Shown: in pieces, positions 1-6,887 of the stretch
How the letters are laid out: each line of letters starts with the position of its first letter
Numbering within the stretch: position 1 is the stretch's first letter
DNA from: Candidatus Egerieousia excrementavium
GTDB taxonomy: Bacteria; Bacteroidota; Bacteroidia; Bacteroidales; UBA932
Length of the DNA stretch: 17,705 nucleotides
NCBI GenBank assembly: GCA_017694275.1
Contig: JADINB010000062.1
Location: forward strand, 1 to 17,705
Direction: 5' to 3'
Translations under genes and position numbers: made by a program
The notes under the pieces: generated by a model
Told to the model about the DNA's origin: nothing
Seen by the model: only the letters and a program-made list of their open reading frames with translations
Databases searched by the model: none

Positions 1-304
1 CCTTTACATAATCCTGAGCCTTCATGCAGTCAGGAGCGAATTTTATCTTTGTACCCAATAACTCTTCAATTCTGTAAATAATATGTTTTAGAGAGTACTT
101 TTCAGTCACTCCCTTTGGTCTGCCGAGGTGCGACATGAGGATAAGCGCGCCGCCGCCTGCCAAAACCTTTTTCAAGGTGGGGATAGCCGCCCTTATTCTT
201 GTATCGTCCGTAATCTGGAACTGCTCGTTCAACGGAACGTTGAAATCTACTCTGACAATGGCTTTTTTGCCTTTAAAATCATAGGTGTCAATACTTTGTT
301 GCAT
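1..304 (-). CDS. pgk: Phosphoglycerate kinase, N-terminal part (3' end beyond window)
   Basis: Glycolytic enzyme that transfers phosphate from 1,3-bisphosphoglycerate to ADP in the cytoplasm. Reading the minus strand from the ATG at 304 gives 101 codons open to the window edge. The start MQQSIDTYDFKGKKAIVRVD is followed by FNVPLN, by DDTRIRAAIPTL and by LMSHLGRPKG. These are the classic N-terminal PGK segments: the VRVDFNVP strand, the R-I-x-A helix and the SHLGRP substrate-binding loop. Only about a quarter of the roughly 400-residue family length is present; the nucleotide-binding C-terminal domain lies outside the window. The gene is divergent from the methyltransferase at 413. A TAnnTTTG-type -7 element on the minus strand at 336-343 would give a leader of about 27 nt. 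An earlier in-window ATG is out of frame, so 304 is the natural start. Confidence 0.95.
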   Translation of the reverse strand, partial: MQQSIDTYDFKGKKAIVRVDFNVPLNEQFQITDDTRIRAAIPTLKKVLAGGGALILMSHLGRPKGVTEKYSLKHIIYRIEELLGTKIKFAPDCMKAQDYVK

Positions 305-335
305 AACCAAACATTTTTATAAACTAGAACAACTG

Positions 336-343
336 CAAAAATA
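336..343 (-). promoter_or_regulatory. Candidate Bacteroidetes -7 element for pgk
   Basis: On the minus strand the sequence reads TATTTTTG, an exact match to the Bacteroidetes -7 consensus TAnnTTTG, about 32 bp upstream of the pgk ATG. No TTTG -33 element is visible about 19 bp further upstream, so this is only a candidate. Confidence 0.35.
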
Positions 344-355
344 ATAAAATTTACA

Positions 356-383
356 TTTGTTTCGTTTCTTTGTTGTAACTTTG
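356..383 (+). promoter_or_regulatory. Candidate promoter of the methyltransferase-lgt operon
   Basis: TAACTTTG at 376-383 matches the Bacteroidetes -7 consensus TAnnTTTG exactly, and a TTTG lies at 356-359. The 16-bp gap is shorter than the usual 19 or so, so the -33 assignment is weak. Transcription would begin near 388, leaving a leader of about 25 nt before the ATG at 413. Confidence 0.4.
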
Positions 384-412
384 GCAGCCGATAAACTATC
401 ATTCAAAGTACC

Positions 413-1321
413 ATGCTTTTAGAAACTCCCCAGAACTGGCCCGATTACGAACTTATAGATTCGGGCGGCTTCGAGAAACTGGAGCGGTTCGGCTCCTATG
501 TTCTTGCACGCCCCGAACCCAAGGCCCTTTGGAACAAGACCCTTTCGGAAAAGGAATGGGAGCGGCTGTCTCATACGAAATTCATAGCCGGAGCAGGTTT
601 TGGCCGGTCTGGCAAAGAGGATGGCGGAACATGGAAAATGCTCAGACAGATGCCTCAGCAATGGGTAATTTCATACGGGAAGATGAAACTGCGTCTTTCT
701 CTCACCTCATTCAAGCATGTGGGGGTTTTCCCGGAACAGGCGCCCAACTGGGATTTTATATACAGACAGACCGGACGGCTGGCTGCGGCTGCGGCAAAGA
801 AAAATGAAAGGCCAAAGGTACTCAACCTCTTTGCCTATACCGGAGCAGCCTCAATAGCCGCACGGGCGGCAGGCGCAGACACCACCCACCTGGATTCAGT
901 ACGTCAGGTTGTAACATGGGCGAAACAGAACATGGAACTCAGCGGGCTTGACAATATCCGCTGGATTATAGAAGATGCCCTCAAGTTCGTAAGGCGCGAA
1001 GCCAAACGCGGAAACATCTACAACGGGCTGATTCTCGATCCCCCCGCCTATGGCCATGGCCCTGACGGCGAAAAATGGAAACTTGACGAACTGCTTTTCG
1101 ACCTGCTTCTGGAATGTTCAAAGATAGTTGCCCCAAAAAACTCCTTTACACTGCTCAACCTCTACTCCAACGGCTATTCGGCACTCCTTGCAGACACTGC
1201 CGTAAGAGAGGCATTCAAAACCGGCAAGGGAAACGGACACATGGAATTCGGAGAACTTGTTTTAACAGACAGATTCGGCAAAGCCATGCCACTGAGCGTC
1301 TTTTCAAGACTCGTCAGATAG
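413..1321 (+). CDS. Class I SAM-dependent methyltransferase (RlmI/RlmK-related fold)
   Basis: A 302-residue cytoplasmic protein with a Rossmann methyltransferase core in its C-terminal half. Motif I is visible as VLNLFAYTGAAS (residues 136-147), the end of strand beta-2 supplies D161 (HLDS), and motif IV is DPPAYG (209-214). The FAYTG plus DPPAYG combination is typical of the COG1092 group of rRNA/RNA methyltransferases that includes RlmI and the RlmK half of RlmKL. At 302 residues it is shorter than E. coli RlmI (about 396) and has no obvious N-terminal PUA domain; residues 1-110 are instead a family-specific segment. The target (23S rRNA cytosine or guanine) cannot be read from the sequence, so no symbol is given. 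It lies 27 bp upstream of lgt and is probably cotranscribed with it. The start follows an exact -7 promoter element. Confidence 0.85.
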   Translation: MLLETPQNWPDYELIDSGGFEKLERFGSYVLARPEPKALWNKTLSEKEWERLSHTKFIAGAGFGRSGKEDGGTWKMLRQMPQQWVISYGKMKLRLSLTSFKHVGVFPEQAPNWDFIYRQTGRLAAAAAKKNERPKVLNLFAYTGAASIAARAAGADTTHLDSVRQVVTWAKQNMELSGLDNIRWIIEDALKFVRREAKRGNIYNGLILDPPAYGHGPDGEKWKLDELLFDLLLECSKIVAPKNSFTLLNLYSNGYSALLADTAVREAFKTGKGNGHMEFGELVLTDRFGKAMPLSVFSRLVR

Positions 1322-1348
1322 CAGCCTCACTTTTAAAGAAAAATTGAA

Positions 1349-2218
1349 ATGATACTTTCACTATTCTCCGCACTTGCAATAAACTGGAACGTAAATCCCG
1401 AAATAACAAGCATCGGGCCTGTACACATAAGATATTACAGCCTTTTCTTTGTAATTGGATTCTGGCTGGGATACCGGATGTTCGTATATTTTTACAAACG
1501 GGAACAGCTCCCCGTATCGCTGCTCGACCCTCTGCTGTTCACCCTTATAATATGCACAATCGTAGGAGCCCGCCTCGGGCATGTGCTTTTTTATCAGCCG
1601 GAATACTACCTGGCCAACCCGGCAGAGATATTCAAGATATGGCACGGCGGACTCGCCTCACATGGCGGAGCAATTGCAATCCTCATAGGGCTGTGGTGGT
1701 ATGCAAGGCATTACGGGAAAAAATACAGTTTCGATTTTCTATGGATACTCGACAGAATAGGCATAGTAATTGCCTTTGCAGGAATGTTCATAAGACTCGG
1801 CAACCTTATGAACTCTGAGATATATGGAGATGTCACAGACCTGCCGTGGGGGTTCGTATTCCTCAGAAACGGAGAGATATTTCCAAAACATCCGACCCAG
1901 CTCTACGAAGCGCTTGCATATCTCATTCTGGGAGTTGCCTTGCTGCTTCTCTACAGATACAGACTGGACAAACTTAAACGGGGATTTCTCTTCGGCCTCT
2001 TCCTGACCGGTCTTTTCGGAGCCCGTTTTCTTATAGAATTCATAAAGGAGCCGCAAGTAGACTTTGAAGCCGGAATGGCCCTTAACATGGGGCAGCTTCT
2101 AAGCATCCCGTTTGTGATTGCAGGTATAATTCTGATGATACGCAGCAGCCGTATTGCCACACCGGCAATGAGAGAGACAGCAAACAATGCCAAAGAGAAG
2201 GGCGAAAAGAGGCGTTAA
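1349..2218 (+). CDS. lgt: Prolipoprotein diacylglyceryl transferase
   Basis: Inner-membrane enzyme that moves a diacylglyceryl group from phosphatidylglycerol to the lipobox cysteine of prolipoproteins, the first step of lipoprotein maturation. The 289-residue protein is mostly hydrophobic, with about seven membrane segments. It has the Lgt signatures GARLGH (73-78), the HGG motif with H105 (equivalent to E. coli H103), the IRLGNLMNSEIYG segment with R149 (equivalent to R143), and HPTQLYEA (181-188). Length and motif order fit the family. The charged tail (residues 271-289) is Lys/Arg/Glu-rich and cytoplasmic. It follows the methyltransferase by 27 bp on the same strand. Its stop codon overlaps the convergent smpB stop. 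Likely substrates in this window are LptE, the TPR lipoprotein at 9043, the C10 peptidase and the two lipoproteins downstream of it. Confidence 0.96.
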   Translation: MILSLFSALAINWNVNPEITSIGPVHIRYYSLFFVIGFWLGYRMFVYFYKREQLPVSLLDPLLFTLIICTIVGARLGHVLFYQPEYYLANPAEIFKIWHGGLASHGGAIAILIGLWWYARHYGKKYSFDFLWILDRIGIVIAFAGMFIRLGNLMNSEIYGDVTDLPWGFVFLRNGEIFPKHPTQLYEALAYLILGVALLLLYRYRLDKLKRGFLFGLFLTGLFGARFLIEFIKEPQVDFEAGMALNMGQLLSIPFVIAGIILMIRSSRIATPAMRETANNAKEKGEKRR

Positions 2219-2664
2219 AAGCGCTCCATGGCACGTTTCAGATCTTTCTCCTTAATAGACTCGCGCTTGTCGTACTCTTTCTTTCCACGCGCAAGTGCGA
2301 TATTGAGTTTTGCATAGCCGTTTTCGGCAATAAACAGCCTTGTAGCCACAATCGTAAGCCCTTTTTCCTTTACTGACCGCTGTAACTTGCGCAATTCCTT
2401 TTTGTTAAGCAGCAGTTTTCTGTCGCGGCGCGGATCATGGTTAAAAAGATTGCCCCACCAGTACTCGGCAATGTGCATGTTCTTTACATAGAGCTCGCCA
2501 TTTGCAAAATAACAGTAACTGTCTGCAAGAGAAGCCTTGCCGGCTCTTATTGATTTGATTTCCGTTCCCGACAGCACAATTCCGGCCGTATACTTCTCGA
2601 GAAATTCATACTCAAATCCGGCTCTTTTGTTTTTTATCTCTATATTGCTCTTGTTCTTGGGCAT
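2215..2664 (-). CDS. smpB: SsrA-binding protein SmpB
   Basis: Small RNA-binding partner of tmRNA, needed for trans-translation, which rescues ribosomes stalled on nonstop mRNAs and tags the nascent peptide. The 149-residue protein shows the SmpB core: N-terminal NKRAGFEYEFLEKYTAGIVL, GTEIKSIRAGKASLADSY, then NPHDP-like NHDPRRDRKLLL and GKKEYDKRESIKEKD. The basic C-terminal tail (KRESIKEKDLKRAMERF), which enters the mRNA channel, is intact. I chose the ATG at 2664 because family members start directly with an MPK-N-type sequence; the open frame extends to 2739 but that extension is a Cys-rich, non-homologous stretch. The gene is convergent with lgt (stop codons overlap) and divergent from miaA. 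A weak -7-like TATCTTCG lies on the minus strand at 2727-2734, upstream of the chosen start and downstream of the longer one. Confidence 0.95.
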   Translation of the reverse strand: MPKNKSNIEIKNKRAGFEYEFLEKYTAGIVLSGTEIKSIRAGKASLADSYCYFANGELYVKNMHIAEYWWGNLFNHDPRRDRKLLLNKKELRKLQRSVKEKGLTIVATRLFIAENGYAKLNIALARGKKEYDKRESIKEKDLKRAMERF

Positions 2665-2781
2665 AGCTCCACATTTTTCACAACAGTCGTGCTTTAAGAT
2701 GCACAATGCTCCTGTTTTGCTGCACGCGAAGATAAACATAAACTCAAATTTTTACTACTTTCGCATTCATAAACTTTTTTT

Positions 2782-3720
2782 ATGGATGCTGTTTTCGACA
2801 GGCTTGTACAGATTGCAGACAAATATGATGCACTATGCATACTCGGCCCCACGGCAAGCGGGAAGAGCCACTTTGCAGTAGAACTTGCCTGCCGGTTCAA
2901 CCCTGTGGCGGAAATTCTCTCGGCAGACTCGCGTCAGGTCTACAGAGGAATGGACATAGGCACAGGCAAGGACCTGTCGGAATACCACATTGAAAAAAAC
3001 GGCCTCACGACCGACATTCCCTACCATTTGATTGATATTGCAGACGCAGGTGAAAAGTATAACCTTTTCCGCTACCAGCGCGATTTCGCCGCGGCTTACG
3101 CAGATATCAGGGCCCGTGGCGCAAAGGCCATAATCTGCGGAGGATCTGGGCTTTATATAGAGAGCGTTACAAGAGGATACATTTTGCAGCATGTGCAGCC
3201 AGACCTTGCACTACGCACCGCCCTGGAGCAGAAGAGCCTGGCAGAACTTAAAGAGATGCTCTCCATGATGAAAGAGAAACGCGGGACAAGGTTGCACAAC
3301 AATACCGACACCGACACCAGGAAAAGGGCAATAAGGGCGATAGAAATAGAAAAATATGCCATGGAGCACAATCTTGCCCCTGAAGAGAGGCTTACTCTGC
3401 CTGAAAAGGTCTATTATGTCGGGATAGAGGTAGACAGAAACGAACGTAACCGGAGAATAGACGCAAGGCTTGAGCGCCGGCTAAGGGAAGGAATGGTAGA
3501 AGAGGTAAAGAGACTCATGGACTCTGGCATTTCTGCAGAAGACCTGATTTATTATGGTCTGGAATATAAATTCATAACACTCTACCTTACCGGAAAGATG
3601 AGTTATGACGAAATGGTGGGAAAACTTGCCACTGCAATACATCAGTTTGCAAAACGGCAGATGACATGGTTCAGGGGCATGGAGCGGAAAGGCATTGAAA
3701 TAGAATGGATAAAACTATAA
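2782..3720 (+). CDS. miaA: tRNA dimethylallyltransferase
   Basis: Transfers a dimethylallyl group to N6 of A37 in tRNAs reading UNN codons. The 312-residue protein begins with a P-loop GPTASGKS (22-29), followed by the substrate-recognition motif SADSRQVYRGMD with the catalytic Asp at 49. It has GGSGLY (120-125) and the C-terminal AKRQMTWFRGM tRNA-binding signature. Length fits the family. In most members the GGSGLY loop reads GGTGLY or GGTxLY; here the conserved Thr is Ser, a conservative change that keeps the hydroxyl. Bacteroidales often carry two MiaA paralogues, and the GMDIGTGKDLSEY wording resembles the second one as I remember it, so a second copy may exist elsewhere. The upstream region holds only a weak -7 match, TACTTTCG at 2756-2763. 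The SGNH hydrolase gene follows 11 bp after the stop. Confidence 0.94.
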   Translation: MDAVFDRLVQIADKYDALCILGPTASGKSHFAVELACRFNPVAEILSADSRQVYRGMDIGTGKDLSEYHIEKNGLTTDIPYHLIDIADAGEKYNLFRYQRDFAAAYADIRARGAKAIICGGSGLYIESVTRGYILQHVQPDLALRTALEQKSLAELKEMLSMMKEKRGTRLHNNTDTDTRKRAIRAIEIEKYAMEHNLAPEERLTLPEKVYYVGIEVDRNERNRRIDARLERRLREGMVEEVKRLMDSGISAEDLIYYGLEYKFITLYLTGKMSYDEMVGKLATAIHQFAKRQMTWFRGMERKGIEIEWIKL

Positions 3721-3731
3721 AAACAACTGAT

Positions 3732-4895
3732 ATGAAACTCCTGGATTTTAAGATTCTCGTGCTGGCCTTACTTATGGCCTCTTTTGAAGCGGCAGGCCAG
3801 AAGGCCTCCGAGCTCAGATATTACGATGTAAGGGAACTTGGCCTGCCGGTCATAGGCAGAGGCTTTGCAGATTGCATAAGGGAAAACGATACCATATCTG
3901 ACGGTTACTATACCCGTCTTCCAGCTTCCATGCAAGGAAATGTACGCAAGGCCGTATGGGATTTGGGACAGAACTCCTCAGGCATTGCCGTACGCTTCAG
4001 GAGCGACTCCAGATGCATCGGGGCAAAATGGAAACTGCTCAACAATTTTGGCATGGCCCACATGGCTGCAACAGGCGTAAAAGGGTTGGACCTGTATGCC
4101 CTTGGAGATGACATCCAGTGGCATTTTGCAGGTACAGCCCAGCCGAACGGAAAGGTTTCCTGCAATATATTCATACGGAAAATGGACGGCAACATGCGGG
4201 AATATCTGATGTACCTTCCCCTTTACGACGGAGTAACAAGCCTTGAGATAGGTATAGACAGCACGGCGACAATCCTGCAGCCCGAAAACCCGAGCCTTAT
4301 TCCGCCAGCTGCAGGAAACCCTGCAGAAGGAGCCATCCTTGTCTACGGGACAAGCGTGACTCAGGGAGGATGTGCAAGCCGCCCGGGCATGTCATTCACA
4401 TCAATTCTGGAGAGGAAACTGCACAGGCAGACCATAAATCTGGGTTTCAGCGGAAACGGCAGGATGGATGGAGTTATTGCAGAAGCGATTGCCGGGGTTC
4501 CTGCCTCCGTTTTTGTAATAGACTGCCTTGCCAACTGCGACTATGATATAGTCAGGGACAGTACGGAATATTTTATACGCACTATAGCGGAAGCCAATCC
4601 CGAGACTCCCGTGCTTATGCTCTCAAACTATTGCTACCCATACCACTGGCTTGACGCACAGTTCAGGGAAGATGCGGCAAGGGAGAATGCACTGTGGAAA
4701 GAATTCTGCGACAGGCTCCGTAAAGAGGGGTATAAAAACATAAGGTATATAGACCTATACTCAGAATGCGATATGAAAAAATCTGCCATAGGTCCTGACC
4801 ATGAAGGGACAGTAGACGGAGTACACATGACAGACCTGGGCTTTCTGCGTTATGCACAGGCACTTCTGCCATATCTGGAAAAGGCTCTGAAATAA
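3732..4895 (+). CDS. Secreted SGNH/GDSL-family hydrolase with GxDLY domain
   Basis: Probable secreted esterase or acetylhydrolase. The 387-residue protein starts with a signal peptide (residues 1-22, hydrophobic core KILVLALLMASF, ending near AAGQ). An N-terminal beta-sandwich region (about 30-185) contains the GLDLY motif at 118-122 that defines the GxDLY domain. The SGNH catalytic domain (about 200-387) has block I VYGTSVTQGG with nucleophile S208 (GTS rather than GDS), a block III-like GNG with N242, and block V DGVH with D362 and H365. The combination is typical of Bacteroidetes SGNH proteins such as carbohydrate O-deacetylases. The substrate is unknown. I chose the ATG at 3732 because it gives a clean signal peptide; an in-frame ATG at 3705 overlaps miaA and adds nine residues before the signal sequence. 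It may be cotranscribed with miaA. It converges on the ProX gene with a 3-bp gap. Confidence 0.85.
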   Translation: MKLLDFKILVLALLMASFEAAGQKASELRYYDVRELGLPVIGRGFADCIRENDTISDGYYTRLPASMQGNVRKAVWDLGQNSSGIAVRFRSDSRCIGAKWKLLNNFGMAHMAATGVKGLDLYALGDDIQWHFAGTAQPNGKVSCNIFIRKMDGNMREYLMYLPLYDGVTSLEIGIDSTATILQPENPSLIPPAAGNPAEGAILVYGTSVTQGGCASRPGMSFTSILERKLHRQTINLGFSGNGRMDGVIAEAIAGVPASVFVIDCLANCDYDIVRDSTEYFIRTIAEANPETPVLMLSNYCYPYHWLDAQFREDAARENALWKEFCDRLRKEGYKNIRYIDLYSECDMKKSAIGPDHEGTVDGVHMTDLGFLRYAQALLPYLEKALK

Positions 4896-4898
4896 CTG

Positions 4899-5399
4899 CT
4901 AATAGAGAGTCAGGTATTCCCATTCTCCGCCCCAGAGGGTGAGATACCGCATGAAATCTTCGTTTGTGACAACAAGATCTGCGGTATTGTCATTTGGATG
5001 GAAACTCAGCAAGCTGGCATCCTGCAGGTTCTTGTCAAGAAACAGTTTCACCTCCCTGTTTGTGTCATTTATAAGGCCGAACGGAGAAACCGAACCTGGC
5101 AGAAGCCCGAGATACTTTTCCATTCTGGCCTCGGATGCAAAACTGAGTTTTCCCTGATGCAGCATTTTCTCAATATCATGGATTGCCATCTGATGATGGC
5201 ATTCGAAAACCACAAGGTAATGTCTGTTTCCCTTGTGGTTTCTCATAAACAGATTCTTGCAATGGGTTGCATCCACATCCTTCCAATACTCCAGAGCTAT
5301 CTCCACAGTCGGGAGCGGAGGATGGGTATACATTGTATACGGAATGTTCCAAAGATCCAGCTGCCGCAGGACCTTTTCTCTTCTTTCAAGCTGTGTCAT
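4899..5399 (-). CDS. ProX-type trans-editing aminoacyl-tRNA deacylase (YbaK/EbsC fold)
   Basis: A 166-residue cytoplasmic protein of the YbaK/ProX editing superfamily. These stand-alone domains, related to the insertion domain of bacterial prolyl-tRNA synthetase, hydrolyse mischarged tRNA such as Ala-tRNA(Pro). Visible signatures are KNLFMRN with K48, the HYLVVF strand (60-65), GKLSFAS (83-89) and PGSVSPFGLIND (101-112), the SxSPFGL loop being characteristic of the ProX/ProXp-ala branch. A further conserved HPNDN occurs at 134-138. Length is complete. It is the last gene of the five-gene minus-strand operon, only 2 bp after secG, and converges on the SGNH gene. The precise tRNA substrate is inferred from family resemblance; ProXp-ala activity is the best guess. 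Nothing shows a functional link to the secretion genes upstream other than cotranscription. Confidence 0.88.
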   Translation of the reverse strand: MTQLERREKVLRQLDLWNIPYTMYTHPPLPTVEIALEYWKDVDATHCKNLFMRNHKGNRHYLVVFECHHQMAIHDIEKMLHQGKLSFASEARMEKYLGLLPGSVSPFGLINDTNREVKLFLDKNLQDASLLSFHPNDNTADLVVTNEDFMRYLTLWGGEWEYLTLY

Positions 5400-5401
5400 C
5401 C

Positions 5402-5785
5402 TTATTCAGCCTCTGGAGCCGTCTCTTGTGCAGGTGCCGCAGGTGCATCCTGTGCAGGCACTTCCTGTGAAGGAGCAACCGGATCTATGGGGAACTGAGG
5501 CTGGACAGGCACTGTCGCAGCATTCTCTATCTGGTCTTTAAGCGTAGATGAGGTTGCCTTTCTTGTAGAGACGAATGCTGTTGCCAAAACGCACAGTACG
5601 ATAATGACAATGGCGAGAGTCCATGTTGTCTTCTCGAGTATGTCGGCTGTCTGCCTTACTCCGAAAGCCTGATTTCCCGCTGCAAAGTTGGCAGCAAGCC
5701 CGCCGCCCTTTGAATTCTGAACAAGCACGACCAGTGTAAGAAGAACACTTGCTACAACAATGATAATCGCGATAGTTGTATACAT
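5402..5785 (-). CDS. secG: Preprotein translocase subunit SecG
   Basis: Auxiliary inner-membrane subunit of the SecYEG translocon. The 127-residue protein has two transmembrane segments (about 3-23 and 53-73) separated by the conserved cytoplasmic loop VQNSKGGGLAANFAAGNQAFG, here with GGG at 27-29, and the GxRxTADxLEKTTW segment typical of SecG. A low-complexity tail rich in Pro, Ala, Glu and Gln (about 90-127) follows the second membrane segment; such tails are common in Bacteroidetes SecG proteins and make it longer than E. coli SecG. It sits 7 bp after the TPR protein gene and 2 bp before the ProX gene in the minus-strand operon, the familiar Bacteroidales order lptE - TPR protein - secG. 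Confidence 0.95.
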   Translation of the reverse strand: MYTTIAIIIVVASVLLTLVVLVQNSKGGGLAANFAAGNQAFGVRQTADILEKTTWTLAIVIIVLCVLATAFVSTRKATSSTLKDQIENAATVPVQPQFPIDPVAPSQEVPAQDAPAAPAQETAPEAE

Positions 5786-5792
5786 AATATAT

Positions 5793-6365
5793 CTAGCTCT
5801 TTTTTGATTTTATTTCATCTGCAAGGGCTGCAAAGTAAGCACTTTTTTCCGGATATAGCAAAATTAGTTTAGCATAGACCTTGATGGCCTCGTCATAGTA
5901 TCCCTGCCCGGCATAGATTCTTGCCAGCGTTTCGGTATAAAAATCCGAAATGTCGGAATCTGCTGCGGAAGGCACTTCACCGGCATCCTCCACTACCTTT
6001 ACAGGTTCCATCCTTACATTGTCAAGTTCTTCTTCTGCAGAACGCAGATCTTCCGGCGAAAAGTAATCTGCACCCACTATTACATATTTGGTCTGGTCTG
6101 CCTCTTTTGCCACAGAACTTATAGCTTCGAAATCAATGACATTCTCACTCTCCTTTACGCTACACTCTGCAAAAACGGCAAAAAGGCGCCCCAAATCCGG
6201 ATAGTATGCCGCACTCTCCCTCAGTTTCTGTTCGGCCGACTCCACGTCTGCCTCCGCAAGCTTCTCCATCATCTTCACCCTTGCATATGAGTACCACGGA
6301 TAGAAAAAGAGCATGCGCTCCAACTGCGCCGCATTATATTCACCTACGTCTGTCTTCCTCTCCAT
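5793..6365 (-). CDS. TPR-like protein of the lptE-secG operon
   Basis: A 190-residue, acidic, apparently soluble protein with no signal peptide or membrane segment. The N-terminal part (about 10-65) is helical and TPR-like (AAQLERMLFFYPWYSYARV and a following AEQKLRESAAYYPDL repeat). Residues 70-135 are a charged, low-conservation linker. The C-terminal part (about 143-178) is a recognisable TPR unit with YAGQGYYDEAIKVYAKL and a closing YPEKS. TPR proteins mediate protein-protein contacts; I do not know this protein's partner. Its place between lptE (11 bp) and secG (7 bp) matches a TPR/hypothetical protein found at the same place in other Bacteroidales as I remember them. A link to envelope biogenesis or Sec export is suggested only by that context. 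Confidence 0.75.
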   Translation of the reverse strand: MERKTDVGEYNAAQLERMLFFYPWYSYARVKMMEKLAEADVESAEQKLRESAAYYPDLGRLFAVFAECSVKESENVIDFEAISSVAKEADQTKYVIVGADYFSPEDLRSAEEELDNVRMEPVKVVEDAGEVPSAADSDISDFYTETLARIYAGQGYYDEAIKVYAKLILLYPEKSAYFAALADEIKSKKS

Positions 6366-6376
6366 AACCTTTCGCT

Positions 6377-6883
6377 CTACCAGTTGGCCACTGTCGCATT
6401 GAATATGTCTTCAACCAAAATTTCCACTATGTCTTCACAAAGCCCACTCTCGACAGCATCAAGCGAGTTGTTGGAATCGTAATCCTGGAAGGCTGCGAAA
6501 GAGCGCTCGAAGTCTTCCTCCTCATGCTTGTTGTTCTTGTATGTTATCCTGACGGTTATGGTAAGACGGTTCTGCGAAGCGATTTCGTCTGATGTAACGG
6601 CTGTGGGTGTCACGTCATAATTGGTGATTATTCCTGACACCTCCAGGTCTCCGCCTTCGGGAAGCATCTCAAGATTGGTGAGTCTCCTGTACTTGTCCTG
6701 CAGTGCATTTGTAAGGGTATTGCTCAATGACGGGTTCACCTTCATGGCCCTGTTCTCAATGGTATAAACAGAAATGGATGTAACATCAGGAGCGATTGAC
6801 GTGCCGGAAAAGGAGTAAATTCCGCATCCCGACAGAATTGCCGACACCAGAACAGACAAGAATATGGCCGTTATTCTTCTCAT
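6377..6883 (-). CDS. lptE: LPS assembly lipoprotein LptE family
   Basis: Outer-membrane lipoprotein that, in the known system, plugs the LptD barrel and helps insert LPS into the outer leaflet. The 168-residue protein has a lipoprotein signal peptide (residues 1-19) with lipobox LSGC and lipidation at C20. It is followed by the family opening GCGIYSFSGTSIAPDVTSISV and the ENRA segment typical of Bacteroidetes LptE (PF04390-type). The rest alternates short beta strands and two helices, as expected for the LptE fold. It starts 4 bp after the stop of the sigma54-dependent regulator gene and precedes the TPR gene by 11 bp. Short length and low sequence conservation are normal for LptE; the assignment rests on the N-terminal motif plus gene order. 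Confidence 0.85.
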   Translation of the reverse strand: MRRITAIFLSVLVSAILSGCGIYSFSGTSIAPDVTSISVYTIENRAMKVNPSLSNTLTNALQDKYRRLTNLEMLPEGGDLEVSGIITNYDVTPTAVTSDEIASQNRLTITVRITYKNNKHEEEDFERSFAAFQDYDSNNSLDAVESGLCEDIVEILVEDIFNATVANW

Positions 6884-6887
6884 ATCA

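Noticed and set aside
128..322. 64-codon plus-strand frame near the left edge
   Set aside because: It is antisense to the N-terminal part of phosphoglycerate kinase, which is unmistakable on the minus strand.
2665..2739. Longer N-terminus for SmpB
   Set aside because: The extra 25 residues are Cys-rich and unlike any SmpB start, and a weak promoter element would lie inside the extension.
4998..5498. 166-codon plus-strand open frame
   Set aside because: It is antisense to the ProX and secG genes, which have clear family motifs; its product has no recognisable features.
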